Below are positions 7,541 through 20,534 of a stretch of 64,000 nt of DNA, piece after piece; the first letter of the stretch is position 1; each line of letters starts with the position of its first letter. Both the position numbers and the translations under genes were made by a program. The notes under the pieces are model-generated. The model had not been told where the DNA came from and did no database searches. It saw only the letters and a list, made by a program, of their open reading frames with translations. The DNA is taken from positions 1-64,000 of the forward strand of contig URHE01000002.1 in assembly GCA_900547595.1 (NCBI GenBank), read 5' to 3'. This DNA comes from an uncultured Desulfovibrio sp. (GTDB lineage Bacteria; Desulfobacterota; Desulfovibrionia; Desulfovibrionales; Desulfovibrionaceae).

Positions 7541-8095
7541 TCAGGCGCGCCCTTTTTTCAGGACATGCGTCCAGTCCACCAGCCCTTGCAGCAGGGCCGC
7601 CAGCCGTTTTTCCAGCTCCGCGTCCACGAGGTCGCCCGCGGCGTCAAATGCCGGAGAAAACGCGTTGGAAAAGAATTCCGGCTTATTCAGCAACTGCAGG
7701 TTCAGATAGACACAGACCTGGCGCAGATGGTTCTGGCTGCGCGCCGTCCCCATACCGCCCCCCGCTCCCACGATGGCGGCGGGCTTGCCGGAAAACGGCC
7801 TGAGTTCTGGCTCGCGGGAAAGCCAGTCCAGCGCGTTTTTCAGCGCCGGAGCAAGTGAATAGTTGTATTCCGGCGAGGCGAAAAGAAAACCATCCGCGTT
7901 TTCCGCCAGATCGACAAGCCGGCGCACGCTCTCGGGCTTGGAAATATCCTCATTGAAGAACGGCAGGGCGGAAATATCCGCGATCTCAAGCCTGCCGCCG
8001 GCGGGCATGAGCTCCCTCGCCCTGCGCAGCAGGCCCATGTTGCGCGAGGCACGCCGCAGGCTGCCGCACACGCCAAGAAACACAAGCTCGTCCAT
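7541..8095 (-). CDS. NADPH-dependent FMN reductase family flavoprotein
   Basis: A 184-residue flavodoxin-fold oxidoreductase. The phosphate-binding loop GSLRRASRNMGLL lies at the N-terminus, and the family motif SPEYNYSLAPALKNALDW with the downstream GAGGGMGTAR marks the FMN and dimer-interface regions. Relatives reduce FMN, quinones, chromate or azo dyes with NAD(P)H; the substrate here cannot be read. The start at 8095 is supported by GGAGA. It is the last gene of the uvrB-ligA-dapB-glycosylase run, 19 bases after the glycosylase gene. A 7-bp hairpin (7522-7538) sits beyond its stop, without a T-run. Confidence 0.88.
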   Translation of the reverse strand: MDELVFLGVCGSLRRASRNMGLLRRARELMPAGGRLEIADISALPFFNEDISKPESVRRLVDLAENADGFLFASPEYNYSLAPALKNALDWLSREPELRPFSGKPAAIVGAGGGMGTARSQNHLRQVCVYLNLQLLNKPEFFSNAFSPAFDAAGDLVDAELEKRLAALLQGLVDWTHVLKKGRA

Positions 8096-8114
8096 TGTTT
8101 TTTCTCCATCTCTT

Positions 8115-8882
8115 TTATACCGGTGGGGAACCCGTTTGTGCAGCGTCCCCGGCTTCTGCATCTGCGAGCAGGGAAACATATTTGCGCACATAGGCCGCAT
8201 GTTCCTTCCGCTTATACTGCATGATGTACCGGGGATGCTCAAGTGGCACGATGCGGTCAAAAAAGCCGTATTCCTCGTTCAGACGCGCAATAAAGGCGGC
8301 ATTTTTGCCTGTTCCCAGGCAAAAGCACACATCCCGGCGGATGCCGAAGGCAAGCTGGCGCCGCAGACACTCCACCATGAATGGGCGTGCCGCTGTCTCC
8401 AGACGCCGGTCATCGTAATAATTGTAATTTTTCTTCCGGCCCCTGTTGTCCGCGCGGACAAAGCCGAGAGGACAGATGGAGTTGATGTACCACGACCGGT
8501 AAAACGCCGCCGGACCGCCCATGGCGCGGATCACCTCATAGACGAAAACGCTCGATGGCTCATGCGCTGGTGCGCAGGCGGCAATATGGATGCCGCAGGC
8601 TTCCGCAAGCCGCTTGGGATCAGTGAACGGCACCCCCGTGATCCCCGCGCCGAAACGGCCGGGATTGATGCCGAGAATGATGCGGCGTTCCTGATGGTCG
8701 GCATAATACTTCCGGTAAAATGCCTCCGAAGCGGCCAGGGCGCACGCGCTGCCGAGAAAGGGATTCATCACCTCCACGCCAGTGGGCAGCGGCGCGTCAA
8801 AGCGCAACGCCGCATTGAAGGCAAGAACCTGTTCCCCGAAGGTGGGCGCCGCGGAAGCAGCCATGTCAGTTTTCGCGGTCAT
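8115..8882 (-). CDS. SMUG2-like uracil-DNA glycosylase (DUF4918 family)
   Basis: A 255-residue uracil-DNA-glycosylase-fold protein. The active-site motif GINPGRFGAGITGVPF (residues 71-86) matches the GMNPG/GINPG motif of SMUG enzymes, and the second motif with catalytic histidine is seen in PLEHPRYI near residue 215. SMUG2 enzymes remove uracil and related damaged bases and start base excision repair. A start at 8882 (AGGA upstream) gives a 17-base overlap with dapB; an ATG at 8897 is an alternative. The gene sits downstream of uvrB and ligA, which fits a repair role. The family assignment is from motifs I recognise, and substrate range is unknown. Confidence 0.82.
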   Translation of the reverse strand: MTAKTDMAASAAPTFGEQVLAFNAALRFDAPLPTGVEVMNPFLGSACALAASEAFYRKYYADHQERRIILGINPGRFGAGITGVPFTDPKRLAEACGIHIAACAPAHEPSSVFVYEVIRAMGGPAAFYRSWYINSICPLGFVRADNRGRKKNYNYYDDRRLETAARPFMVECLRRQLAFGIRRDVCFCLGTGKNAAFIARLNEEYGFFDRIVPLEHPRYIMQYKRKEHAAYVRKYVSLLADAEAGDAAQTGSPPV

Positions 8883-9684
8883 CGTCCTGCCGGTCAAACG
8901 TATCCTCCATGGAATACAGCCGTCCAGGCGCGCGCGTCGCCAGCCACCGGGCGGCCCGCAGGGCGCCCCCCGCGAAATTCTCGCGCGAATGCGCCTGGTG
9001 CGTCACTTCGATGCGTTCGCCCGGCCCAAGAAAATAGACGGTATGGACGCCCACCACATCGCCGCCGCGCACGGCCTGAATGCCGATCTCGTGACGCGGC
9101 CGCGCGCCAATCATGCCATCCCTGGCGGAACAGCGCACATCCGGCAGCGACCAGCCCCTGGCTTCAGCCAGCCGTTCCCCCAGGGCAAGGGCCGTGCCGC
9201 TGGGGGCGTCCTTTTTACGTCCATGATGGATTTCCACCATTTCCATGTCATAGTCGGGCCCAAGGGCGCGTGCCAGTTCCGGCAAGAGCCGGAGCAGCAC
9301 ATTGACGCCCACGCTCATGTTTGCCGACCAGAACAGCGGCGTTTTCCGGGCAAGTTCCCGCAATTCAGCTTTTTGCGCCCCGGTGAAACCGGTGGTGCCG
9401 ATCACCAGGGGCATTCCGTGCGCCGCCGCAGCGCGCGCCGTGCCCATACTCGCCTCGGGCGCGGTGAAATCAATGGCCACGGCCCCGGGGACAATCGCCG
9501 CCAGTTCCTCGAGGCTCCCGGCAGCCGGAATACCGCAATTTTTGAGGCTGGCGAGGCTTTCTTCCCGGTCCACCAGCCCCACGAGCGCGAAGTGTTCATC
9601 CTCTTCCGCAAGACGGCGGATCATCCTGCCCATGCGGCCATCTGCCCCAACAACGACAACGCGCGTTTTATCCGTGCCAGCCAT
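8866..9684 (-). CDS. dapB: 4-hydroxy-tetrahydrodipicolinate reductase
   Basis: A 272-residue enzyme of lysine and diaminopimelate synthesis that reduces hydroxy-tetrahydrodipicolinate with NAD(P)H. The N-terminal nucleotide-binding loop is VVVGADGRMGRMI. The signature IHHGRKKDAPSGTA carries the catalytic histidine pair and the lysine, and FTAPEA and GTTGF are the conserved cofactor-domain loops. The start at 9684 has AGGAG. The gene lies 33 bases after ligA and overlaps the next gene, so it appears co-transcribed with the repair genes although its product is metabolic. Confidence 0.96.
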   Translation of the reverse strand: MAGTDKTRVVVVGADGRMGRMIRRLAEEDEHFALVGLVDREESLASLKNCGIPAAGSLEELAAIVPGAVAIDFTAPEASMGTARAAAAHGMPLVIGTTGFTGAQKAELRELARKTPLFWSANMSVGVNVLLRLLPELARALGPDYDMEMVEIHHGRKKDAPSGTALALGERLAEARGWSLPDVRCSARDGMIGARPRHEIGIQAVRGGDVVGVHTVYFLGPGERIEVTHQAHSRENFAGGALRAARWLATRAPGRLYSMEDTFDRQDDDREN

Positions 9685-9717
9685 GTGAACTCCTTGACAC
9701 TTTTTCAAAACTTCAAG

Positions 9718-14009
<4,292 letters not shown>

Positions 14010-14076
14010 ATCAGCCCTCCGGCTGTGCCCAACCATCTGGAATTCCGGCCGCAAGGCCGCAACTGACGGGGACGCT

Positions 14077-14592
14077 ATGGAAATTTTGCGACTTGAGGCG
14101 CCGAAACCATCGCTGTGCGACAGGATTTACGTTCTTGGAGCCACACTGAAGGCGTTCCGCGGGCAACGCCATGTGGAGACGCACATCATCCGGCACGGTG
14201 CCACGGAAGAGGAACTGGCCGCCTTGCGCGGCAAAGGTCTCGTGGCGCCGCCCGATCCTTCCATGCCCGCGGCGCTCCTTGAGGGAGCCACGGAAGACCG
14301 CGCCCTGCGCTGTCTGCTTGAAGCCTTTACCGCTGAGGAAAGCGAGGCCCTTGCCGCCTGGCTTGAGCGTCGCTACGCGGACAGGATCGAAAAACTCGTC
14401 ATCTGCCCGCTGGAATTGCCCGTTCCCCTCGGCGTCGGGCCACTGGGCGAGATACCCGAAGGCGGCCAGACGGGGTTCATCCGCTTTGACGCCGCGCCGG
14501 GCTACGCGCTGCCCTTTGCCGCGCGCGCGTTTTATGATCTCTCCGCCCACGCCCCGGCGGAAACATCGCCACAGGGACCGCAAAATACATAA
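14077..14592 (+). CDS. Hypothetical protein divergent from uvrB
   Basis: A 171-residue soluble protein with no motif I recognise. It starts [19 protein letters not shown] and has an acidic helical middle ([20 protein letters not shown]). A conserved-looking hydrophobic stretch follows ([19 protein letters not shown]), with a low-complexity tail. GGGGAC precedes the ATG. It is divergently arranged with uvrB, 67 bases away, and its last 61 bases overlap the 3' end of aat on the opposite strand. Codon use and the uninterrupted frame support a real gene. Confidence 0.6.
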   Translation: MEILRLEAPKPSLCDRIYVLGATLKAFRGQRHVETHIIRHGATEEELAALRGKGLVAPPDPSMPAALLEGATEDRALRCLLEAFTAEESEALAAWLERRYADRIEKLVICPLELPVPLGVGPLGEIPEGGQTGFIRFDAAPGYALPFAARAFYDLSAHAPAETSPQGPQNT

Positions 14593-15320
14593 TCCGCCCG
14601 CCAGGGGGCCCACGGGCAGATGCGGGGCGCCGCGGCTTCAGGGGGCGATGTCGCGGGAGGGCACTCAAGGGCGCGCGCGAGCGCGCGCAAAAACTCGCTC
14701 CGCGGCACCAGCCGCGCGCCCATGCGTTCCATATGCGGCGTGGCCTGCTGGCAGTCGAGCAGCCAGACGCCGCGCCGCCTGAGCAGGCCCACCAGACCGG
14801 CCAGAGCGGCCCGCGACGCTTCCGGTTCTGTGTGGAACATGGATTCGCCGAAAAACGCGCGGCCCAGGGCGACGCCGTACAGGCCGCCCACCAGGGCATC
14901 CCCGCGCCACGCCTCCACCGAATGCGCGTAGCCCAGAGCATGCAGCCGCTCATAGGCGGCTATCATTTCCGCCGTGATCCAGGTCCCGGACGGCTGTGCT
15001 CCGCGGCATGGCCGCGGAGCGGCGCAGGCGCGGATGACCCTGCCGAACGCCGCATCCAGCGTCAGCGCAAACGGAGATGCCCGCAGCCTGCGCGCGCTTC
15101 TGCGCGGCAGATGAAAACAGTCTGGAGGAAGCACACAACGCGGGTCGGGAGACCACCACAGCACGGGCAGGCCGGGCCCGAACCAGGGGAATATGCCCCG
15201 GCTGTAGGCCGCAAGCAGCCGTGCCGGTTCGAGGTCTCCCCCCATGCAGAGCGGGGCGTCGCCGGGCGCGGCCTCAGGGGCGGGAAAGAGCGCGGCCAGG
15301 CGGGAAAATGCCGCGTACAT
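14532..15320 (-). CDS. aat: Leucyl/phenylalanyl-tRNA-protein transferase
   Basis: A 262-residue enzyme that adds Leu or Phe from aminoacyl-tRNA to proteins with N-terminal Arg or Lys, creating N-degrons. Family motifs seen are AAYSRGIFPWF, LWWSPDPRCVLPP, TWITAEMIAAYERLHALGYAHSVE (split here), GGLYGVALGRAFFGESMF and the C-terminal LLDCQQATPHMERMGA. The start at 15320 has AGGAG eleven bases upstream. It follows clpA on the same strand, and ClpS-ClpAP degrades its products, so the neighbourhood is functionally coherent. The C-terminal 40 residues beyond the core are rich in Ala/Pro and overlap the convergent gene. Confidence 0.94.
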   Translation of the reverse strand: MYAAFSRLAALFPAPEAAPGDAPLCMGGDLEPARLLAAYSRGIFPWFGPGLPVLWWSPDPRCVLPPDCFHLPRRSARRLRASPFALTLDAAFGRVIRACAAPRPCRGAQPSGTWITAEMIAAYERLHALGYAHSVEAWRGDALVGGLYGVALGRAFFGESMFHTEPEASRAALAGLVGLLRRRGVWLLDCQQATPHMERMGARLVPRSEFLRALARALECPPATSPPEAAAPRICPWAPWRADYVFCGPCGDVSAGAWAERS

Positions 15321-15420
15321 GGCGCATCCGGCTCCTTGGACATTTTCCTCAGGTTTCGCTGCCGGCATTTCCCCGCAGAGCTGGACAAGCGGCGGAAAAG
15401 CGTGGTTTCCCGCGCATTGC

Positions 15421-15480
15421 GGCGCGGGCATCCGCCCCGCATCCGCCCGGGCGTTTCCGCGATTCCATTGCGAAAACGCG
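15421..15480 (-). repeat. Dispersed two-hairpin repeat abutting the clpA stop codon (copy 1)
   Basis: This 60-base sequence is about 80% identical to 29997-30057. Each copy directly follows the TAG stop of a minus-strand gene. It contains one imperfect stem (GCGTTTTCGCAAT against CGCGGAAACGC) and a second GC-rich stem. It may act as a terminator or as a REP-like element; it has no T-run. Confidence 0.6.
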
Positions 15481-17772
15481 CTAAACGCCCCGGGCAGCCG
15501 GTGACGCCCCGGAGCGCTGCCGCTTCCTGGCCGGCGCGGCAGGGGCAAGGGTCAGCGCATCCCCTTTCACGCCGAGTCGCGCCTCGCCGCCCTTTTTCAA
15601 AAAGCCGAACAGCAGCTCCGCCGCCAGTTTGTCCTCCAGTTCACTGCGCAACAGACGGCGCAGGGGGCGCGCCCCCATGGCGGGGTCGAAGCCGCGGCGC
15701 GCCAGCCAGCGGCGCGCCGCTTCGGACACGCGCAGCTCCACCTTGCGCCCGGCAAGCGTGGCGCGGACTTCAGCCAGAAACTTGTCCACGATGCGGAGCA
15801 TCATGGGTTCTTCAAGGCTGCGGAACGGCACCATGGCATCCAGGCGATTGCGAAATTCCGGGGCGAACAACCGCTCCACTGCCTTGAGGCCCTTGCGCGC
15901 CGCATCGTCGGGCGCGGCTTCGCCAAAGCCGATGGTGGCGCCCGACATTTCAAAGGCCCCCGCGTTGGAGGTCATGATGAGGATGGCGTTGGAAAAATCC
16001 GTCTTGCGACCGGAATTGTCCGTAAGCGTTCCGTAATCCATTACCTGAAGCAATACATTAAAAATATCGGGATGCGCCTTTTCCACCTCATCCAGAAGGA
16101 TGACGGAATATGGCGCCTTCCGCACGGCTTCCGTGAGCTGGCCGCCCTCGTCATACCCCACATACCCGGGAGGCGAGCCGATGAGCCGGGAGACCGAATG
16201 TTTCTCCATGTATTCGCTCATGTCGAAACGCAGGAACTCCACACCGAGTATCTCGGCAAGACTGCGGGCGACCTCCGTCTTGCCCACGCCGGTAGGCCCG
16301 TAAAAGAGGAAGGAGCCGGAGGGGCGCCGCTCCTGACTGAGCCCCGCCCTGGCGCGCAGGATGGCGCGCACGGTCAGTTCAATGGCCTCATCCTGCCCAA
16401 AGACGCGTCGCTTGAGATCGCGTTCAAGATGGGCGAGGCGTCCGCGCTCGCTGCTGGAAACCGTCCGCGGCGGCACCCCCGCCATACGGGCCACAATGCG
16501 CTCGACATCGGCAAGGGTCACAGTGGGGCGCCCGGAGCCGCACTCCCCGGCTTCCCGCTTAAGGCGCACGGCGGCGCCGCATTCATCCATGACGTCAATG
16601 GCCTTGTCCGGAAGCAGGCGGTCGCGCACATGGCGCGCCGAAAGATCGGCCATGGCCCGAAGCACCGCGGGGGTGTAGCGGACGCCATGGTGCGCGGCAT
16701 ACCTTTCCTCCAGCCCCTGAAGAATGGCGAAACACTCCTCCACACTGGGCTCGCGCAGGTCGATACGCTGAAAACGGCGGGCCAGGGCGCGATCTTTCTC
16801 GAAATGTTTGCGATATTCCTCGTAGGTGGTGGAGCCGATACAGCGGATCTCGCCATTGGCAAGCGCCGGCTTGAGCATATTTGCCGCATCCAGCGAACCG
16901 CCGGAAGTCTCGCCCGCGCCCACCAGCGTATGGATCTCGTCAATAAAAAGAATGGCATCGGGCATGCTCTTGAAGGCGTCCACAATGGCCTTGATGCGGG
17001 CCTCGAAATCGCCCCGATAGCGCGTGCCCGCCACCAGCAGCCCCATATTGAGCGCGAAAATCCGCGTCTCGGCAAACATCGCCGGGACGCGCCCTTCCGC
17101 AATGCGCAGGGCCAGCCCTTCCGCCATGGCTGTTTTGCCGACACCGGCATCGCCCACGAAGAGAGGATTGTTCTTGCGGCGCCGGCACAGGATCTCAATG
17201 GCCCGATCCAGTTCCTGGGAACGCCCCACCAGGGGGTCGATCCCGCCTTCCCGCGCTTTGGCGGTCAGTTCCACGGTAAATTCCGCAAGAGGGTCCTTGC
17301 CTGCTTTCTTGTCGCCGTCTTCAGGGGCGCGCTCCGCCCCTTCCGGCTCCATGCCGTGCGAGATGAAGGTGAGCACATCCAGGCGCTCCACCCCCTGTTT
17401 GCGAAGAAAATACCGGGCGTAGCTCTCCTCCTCGTCAATGATGGCGATGAGCAGGTCCCCCATTTCCACGGCAGCCCGCCCCGAGGAACGGACATGTCCG
17501 AGCGCCCGCTCAAGCACGCGCTGGACGCCCTCCGTCTGCGCGATCTTGTATTCACCTGTCTGCGGAACCGATTCGAGTTCCGAGTGGAAAAATCCTTCCA
17601 GCTGCTCCCGCAGCAGCCCGACGCCCGCGCCGCTGCCCTCAAGGATGGTCCTGCCCTTGACGCTCTTGCTCAACGAAAAGAGAAGATGCTCCACCGTCAG
17701 CATGTCATGCCCACGGCGCTGCACTTCCATGACGGCGTCCCGCAGGACCTCCTGTACGCTCTTGCTCAACAT
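15481..17772 (-). CDS. clpA: ATP-dependent Clp protease ATP-binding subunit ClpA
   Basis: A 763-residue Hsp100 unfoldase that feeds substrates to ClpP. Two Clp_N repeats occupy residues 1-150. AAA+ module 1 has Walker A GDAGVGKT and Walker B LFIDEIHTL; module 2 has GPTGVGKT and VILLDEVEKAHPD. The ClpP-docking tripeptide is IGF (in SGATIGFGE), as expected for ClpA rather than ClpB, and there is no long ClpB-type coiled-coil. The start at 17772 follows a CGGAG site. It lies 49 bases after clpS and is followed by aat, the classical N-degron set. The stop codon directly abuts a repeated hairpin element. Confidence 0.97.
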   Translation of the reverse strand: MLSKSVQEVLRDAVMEVQRRGHDMLTVEHLLFSLSKSVKGRTILEGSGAGVGLLREQLEGFFHSELESVPQTGEYKIAQTEGVQRVLERALGHVRSSGRAAVEMGDLLIAIIDEEESYARYFLRKQGVERLDVLTFISHGMEPEGAERAPEDGDKKAGKDPLAEFTVELTAKAREGGIDPLVGRSQELDRAIEILCRRRKNNPLFVGDAGVGKTAMAEGLALRIAEGRVPAMFAETRIFALNMGLLVAGTRYRGDFEARIKAIVDAFKSMPDAILFIDEIHTLVGAGETSGGSLDAANMLKPALANGEIRCIGSTTYEEYRKHFEKDRALARRFQRIDLREPSVEECFAILQGLEERYAAHHGVRYTPAVLRAMADLSARHVRDRLLPDKAIDVMDECGAAVRLKREAGECGSGRPTVTLADVERIVARMAGVPPRTVSSSERGRLAHLERDLKRRVFGQDEAIELTVRAILRARAGLSQERRPSGSFLFYGPTGVGKTEVARSLAEILGVEFLRFDMSEYMEKHSVSRLIGSPPGYVGYDEGGQLTEAVRKAPYSVILLDEVEKAHPDIFNVLLQVMDYGTLTDNSGRKTDFSNAILIMTSNAGAFEMSGATIGFGEAAPDDAARKGLKAVERLFAPEFRNRLDAMVPFRSLEEPMMLRIVDKFLAEVRATLAGRKVELRVSEAARRWLARRGFDPAMGARPLRRLLRSELEDKLAAELLFGFLKKGGEARLGVKGDALTLAPAAPARKRQRSGASPAARGV

Positions 17773-17821
17773 GGCTACTCCGTAATGGGGCCTCCCGGCC
17801 CGGCAAATCCCGTCACGGGGG

Positions 17822-18139
17822 TCATATCCTTTCGAGACTGCACCTGAGGGGGAAACCTGCCTGGCGGGCCGCCTGATGCACCTGCCCCACCTTTGTTTCC
17901 GCCACTTCCCGTGTATAGACACCGCACTGGCCAACGCCATGCTGGTGGACATCGAGCATGATGGCCGTGGCATCCGTAAGGCTTTTGCGGAAGATGCTCC
18001 GCAAAATGCCCACCACAAACTCCATGCTCGTATAATTGTCGTTGTGCAGCAGCACGCGATAGCGCGCGGGTTCCCGCACCTGTTCCTCAAGCCGCGTGAA
18101 CTGTTCGCTGTCCACTCCGGCTGATGCATATGACGGCAT
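17822..18139 (-). CDS. clpS: ATP-dependent Clp protease adaptor ClpS
   Basis: A 105-residue adaptor that binds N-terminal Leu, Phe, Tyr and Trp and hands such proteins to ClpA. The conserved pocket sequence YRVLLHNDNYTSMEFVVGIL is visible near residue 28, with the later TREVAETKVGQVHQAARQAG segment that contacts the ClpA N-domain. AGGAG precedes the start at 18139; the longer frame upstream overlaps the CYTH gene and was rejected. It stands directly upstream of clpA. Confidence 0.96.
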   Translation of the reverse strand: MPSYASAGVDSEQFTRLEEQVREPARYRVLLHNDNYTSMEFVVGILRSIFRKSLTDATAIMLDVHQHGVGQCGVYTREVAETKVGQVHQAARQAGFPLRCSLERI

Positions 18140-18170
18140 GCGCGATTTCTCCTGAACGCCCGCAAGGACT

Positions 18171-18827
18171 TCAAAAATATATGTCCTGAACCGCTTTGCC
18201 CGGCAGTCCGAGGCGCTCTCGCAGACGGCGCCGCTCATCAGCCCCGAACACAAAGGAGCGCTCGTGCGGCAAGCCCCGGGAACAACGCCACTCCTGATGG
18301 AGCACATGATAACTTTTGGTGCTGAACTCGTATTTGTCAAGGCCCAGAAGGCGGGCGGCGGCATCGAGCCCCTCGGCCTCCCCTTCCAGCTCCACCACCC
18401 GGGCAAAGGGGAGTTCATCAAGCTCCACCAGCATTTCGCTCCCTTCGGCGCGGTCAGGCGCCAGGCGCCAGACGGAACGCACCTTTTCGTAGCGGGCAAC
18501 CGCCACAAAGCCCAGCCCTTCCAGCACGGCGCCCATGGCGGCGGCGCTTTCCACGGCGAGCTCCCGCTCCTCGCGCGCCTTGAACGCGCTGTCTTTGGCC
18601 CCTGGCACCGGCAATTTCAGCGTCAGCACATGACGGGCGCGGTCGTGCCATTCCTGGCTGCGCACCCGGAGCAGCCGCCCGGAGGCATGGATCGCGAAGT
18701 CCGGCGTATCAAAAATGACATTGGACTCGAAGTGCGCGCCCAAATCCTCCGCGCCCGCTCCAACAAGCGCCCCGCGCAAACAGGCGAAATCCACATCAAG
18801 ATATTTGCGTTCAATTTCCAGCGGCAT
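18171..18827 (-). CDS. CYTH-domain protein (class IV adenylate cyclase / triphosphatase fold)
   Basis: A 218-residue tunnel-fold protein. The N-terminal signature LEIERKYL (ExExK) binds metal-triphosphate, and alternating charged strands (LLRVRSQ, VLTLKLPV, EERELAV, LVELDELPFA) complete the tunnel. Family members hydrolyse triphosphates such as thiamine triphosphate or tripolyphosphate, or make cAMP; the sequence does not decide which. It lies 18 bases after radA and 31 bases before clpS on the same strand, probably in one transcript. Confidence 0.85.
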   Translation of the reverse strand: MPLEIERKYLDVDFACLRGALVGAGAEDLGAHFESNVIFDTPDFAIHASGRLLRVRSQEWHDRARHVLTLKLPVPGAKDSAFKAREERELAVESAAAMGAVLEGLGFVAVARYEKVRSVWRLAPDRAEGSEMLVELDELPFARVVELEGEAEGLDAAARLLGLDKYEFSTKSYHVLHQEWRCSRGLPHERSFVFGADERRRLRERLGLPGKAVQDIYF

Positions 18828-18845
18828 GCCTCTCCCCTTTTCGCC

Positions 18846-20243
18846 TCAGGAGCGGTTGAAGAGCCGCCGTTGCAGTTCGGCGATGGTACGGACGCAGCCG
18901 GGGACATCCTGCCCGCTCTCCTCTTCCGCGCCATGAGGCGCCGCCAGCGCGGGCCGCACGATGGGAGCAAAGCCGAGGCGCCGCGCCTGGGCAAGGCGGA
19001 TGGCCTGCGCCGCCACGGGCCGCACCTGCCCGTTGAGGTCCACTTCGCCCCAGAAAATGCTGCGCCCGGGAAGCGGCACGTCATAATACGACGAAAGGAC
19101 CGCCGCCACGAGCGCAAGGTCCAGCCCTGGCTCCTGAAGGCGCATGCCGCCCCCCACCTTGGCGTAAATGTCCACCTGGCCGAAATTGAGCTTGAGCCGC
19201 TTTTCCAGCACGGCCAGCAGAAGATGCAGGCGATTGGCGTCAAAGCCAAGCGCGGCGCGGCGCGGAATACTGAGGAAGGTCCGCGCCACCAGCGCCTGCA
19301 CCTCCACAGCCAGCGGACGCTGCCCGTCCACGGCCATGACCACGGCCGTGCCGGAAAGCGCGGGGTCGCGCGCGCCAAGAAAAAAGGTGGAAGGGTCGTC
19401 CACCAGCTCCATGCCCCGCTCGCCCATGCGAAAGACCAGCAGCTCCTCATTGGGGCCGAAGCGGTTCTTGAATACGCGCAAAAGCCGGAACATCTGGCGC
19501 CGGTCGCCTTCAAGGGAGATGACCGTATCCACCATATGCTCAAGCAGCCTCGGTCCGGCAAGGACGCCGTCCTTGGTCACATGTCCCACCAGGATGAGCG
19601 CCACGCCCAGACGGCGGCAGACTTCCTGCAGGGTGGTGGCGACGGCCCGCACCTGGCCCACATTGCCGGGCAGCCCCTCTGCCGCCAGGCTGGTCAGGGT
19701 CTGGACGGAATCCACCACGGCAAGGCCGGGCCGCTCCCCTTCGGGCGCGCTTTCCAGCGCGGCAACGACATCCTCCACGCGCGAGGTGGCCATGGCCAGG
19801 AGCCGGGGCCCCAGAATACCGAGACGCTCGCCCCGCGCCTTGATCTGCGGCAGGGATTCTTCGCCGCTGGCGTAGAGGACGGGGCGCCCCTGCGACGCCA
19901 CTGAAGCCGCCACCTGGAGCAGCAGCGTGGATTTGCCGATGCCGGGTTCGCCGCCCACAAGAATGGACGCGCCCGGTACCAGCCCCTTGCCGAGCACCCT
20001 GTCCAGGGCGCCAAGCCCGCTGGGGAACGGGTGGTGGGCGCCATCGGCCACATCGCGGAGGACCCTGGGGCGCGCCTGTTCCCCGGCGTTTCCATGGCCG
20101 GCGGCGGCTCGCGCCTTGCCGGAAGCGGGCTGCGCCTCGGCCACGAGCGTGTTCCATGCCTGACAGCCCGGGCACTGGCCCCGCCAGTGCGGACTTTGCG
20201 CGCCGCACTGTGTGCAGCGATAGACTTCTCGCATTTTTGCCAT
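18846..20243 (-). CDS. radA: DNA repair protein RadA (Sms)
   Basis: A 465-residue RecA-like helicase that helps branch migration in recombinational repair. The N-terminal C4 zinc finger is CTQCGAQSPHWRGQCPGC, Walker A is GEPGIGKSTLL, and the RadA-specific KNRFG motif is in VFKNRFGPNEEL. The C-terminal Lon-like domain runs from about 300 (GGGMRLQEPGLDLALVAAVLS). The start at 20243 or at the ATG nine bases downstream are both possible; neither has a strong ribosome site. It begins the radA-CYTH-clpS-clpA-aat run and is divergent from glpA. Confidence 0.96.
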   Translation of the reverse strand: MAKMREVYRCTQCGAQSPHWRGQCPGCQAWNTLVAEAQPASGKARAAAGHGNAGEQARPRVLRDVADGAHHPFPSGLGALDRVLGKGLVPGASILVGGEPGIGKSTLLLQVAASVASQGRPVLYASGEESLPQIKARGERLGILGPRLLAMATSRVEDVVAALESAPEGERPGLAVVDSVQTLTSLAAEGLPGNVGQVRAVATTLQEVCRRLGVALILVGHVTKDGVLAGPRLLEHMVDTVISLEGDRRQMFRLLRVFKNRFGPNEELLVFRMGERGMELVDDPSTFFLGARDPALSGTAVVMAVDGQRPLAVEVQALVARTFLSIPRRAALGFDANRLHLLLAVLEKRLKLNFGQVDIYAKVGGGMRLQEPGLDLALVAAVLSSYYDVPLPGRSIFWGEVDLNGQVRPVAAQAIRLAQARRLGFAPIVRPALAAPHGAEEESGQDVPGCVRTIAELQRRLFNRS

Positions 20244-20534
20244 GCCGGAATTTAAAGGAAAGCCGCCCCCGAGGCAAGCGCGCCAATGCGGGGGCCACAG
20301 CCGCCCGGGAACGGCGCTTCGCGGAGGATCCCCGGCAAAAACAGACATAGGCCGGTGATGCCCCTCACGGCGTCCTCGCCCCGGGAACGCTCCCCACGGC
20401 GAAAACCCCTTGACGAATGCCGGCAAAACCGCAAAAATTTTTCAAAGACAATGGACAATGAAGACACGGCTGCCATTTGCCCGCGGGGCGGACGGCAGGC
20501 GCGGTGCATTTTGTGAAACCACACAGGAGGCTCC
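20244..20534. promoter_or_regulatory. Divergent intergenic region between radA and glpA
   Basis: It contains no convincing gene. TTGACG (20410-20415) could be a -35 box for glpA, but the bases 17 downstream (AAAAAT) are a poor -10 box. An AGGAGG site lies just before the glpA ATG. Confidence 0.35.

Noticed and set aside
16072..17847. Long plus-strand open frame opposite clpA
   Set aside because: Shadow of clpA; the sequence lacks any known motif and its start has no ribosome site.
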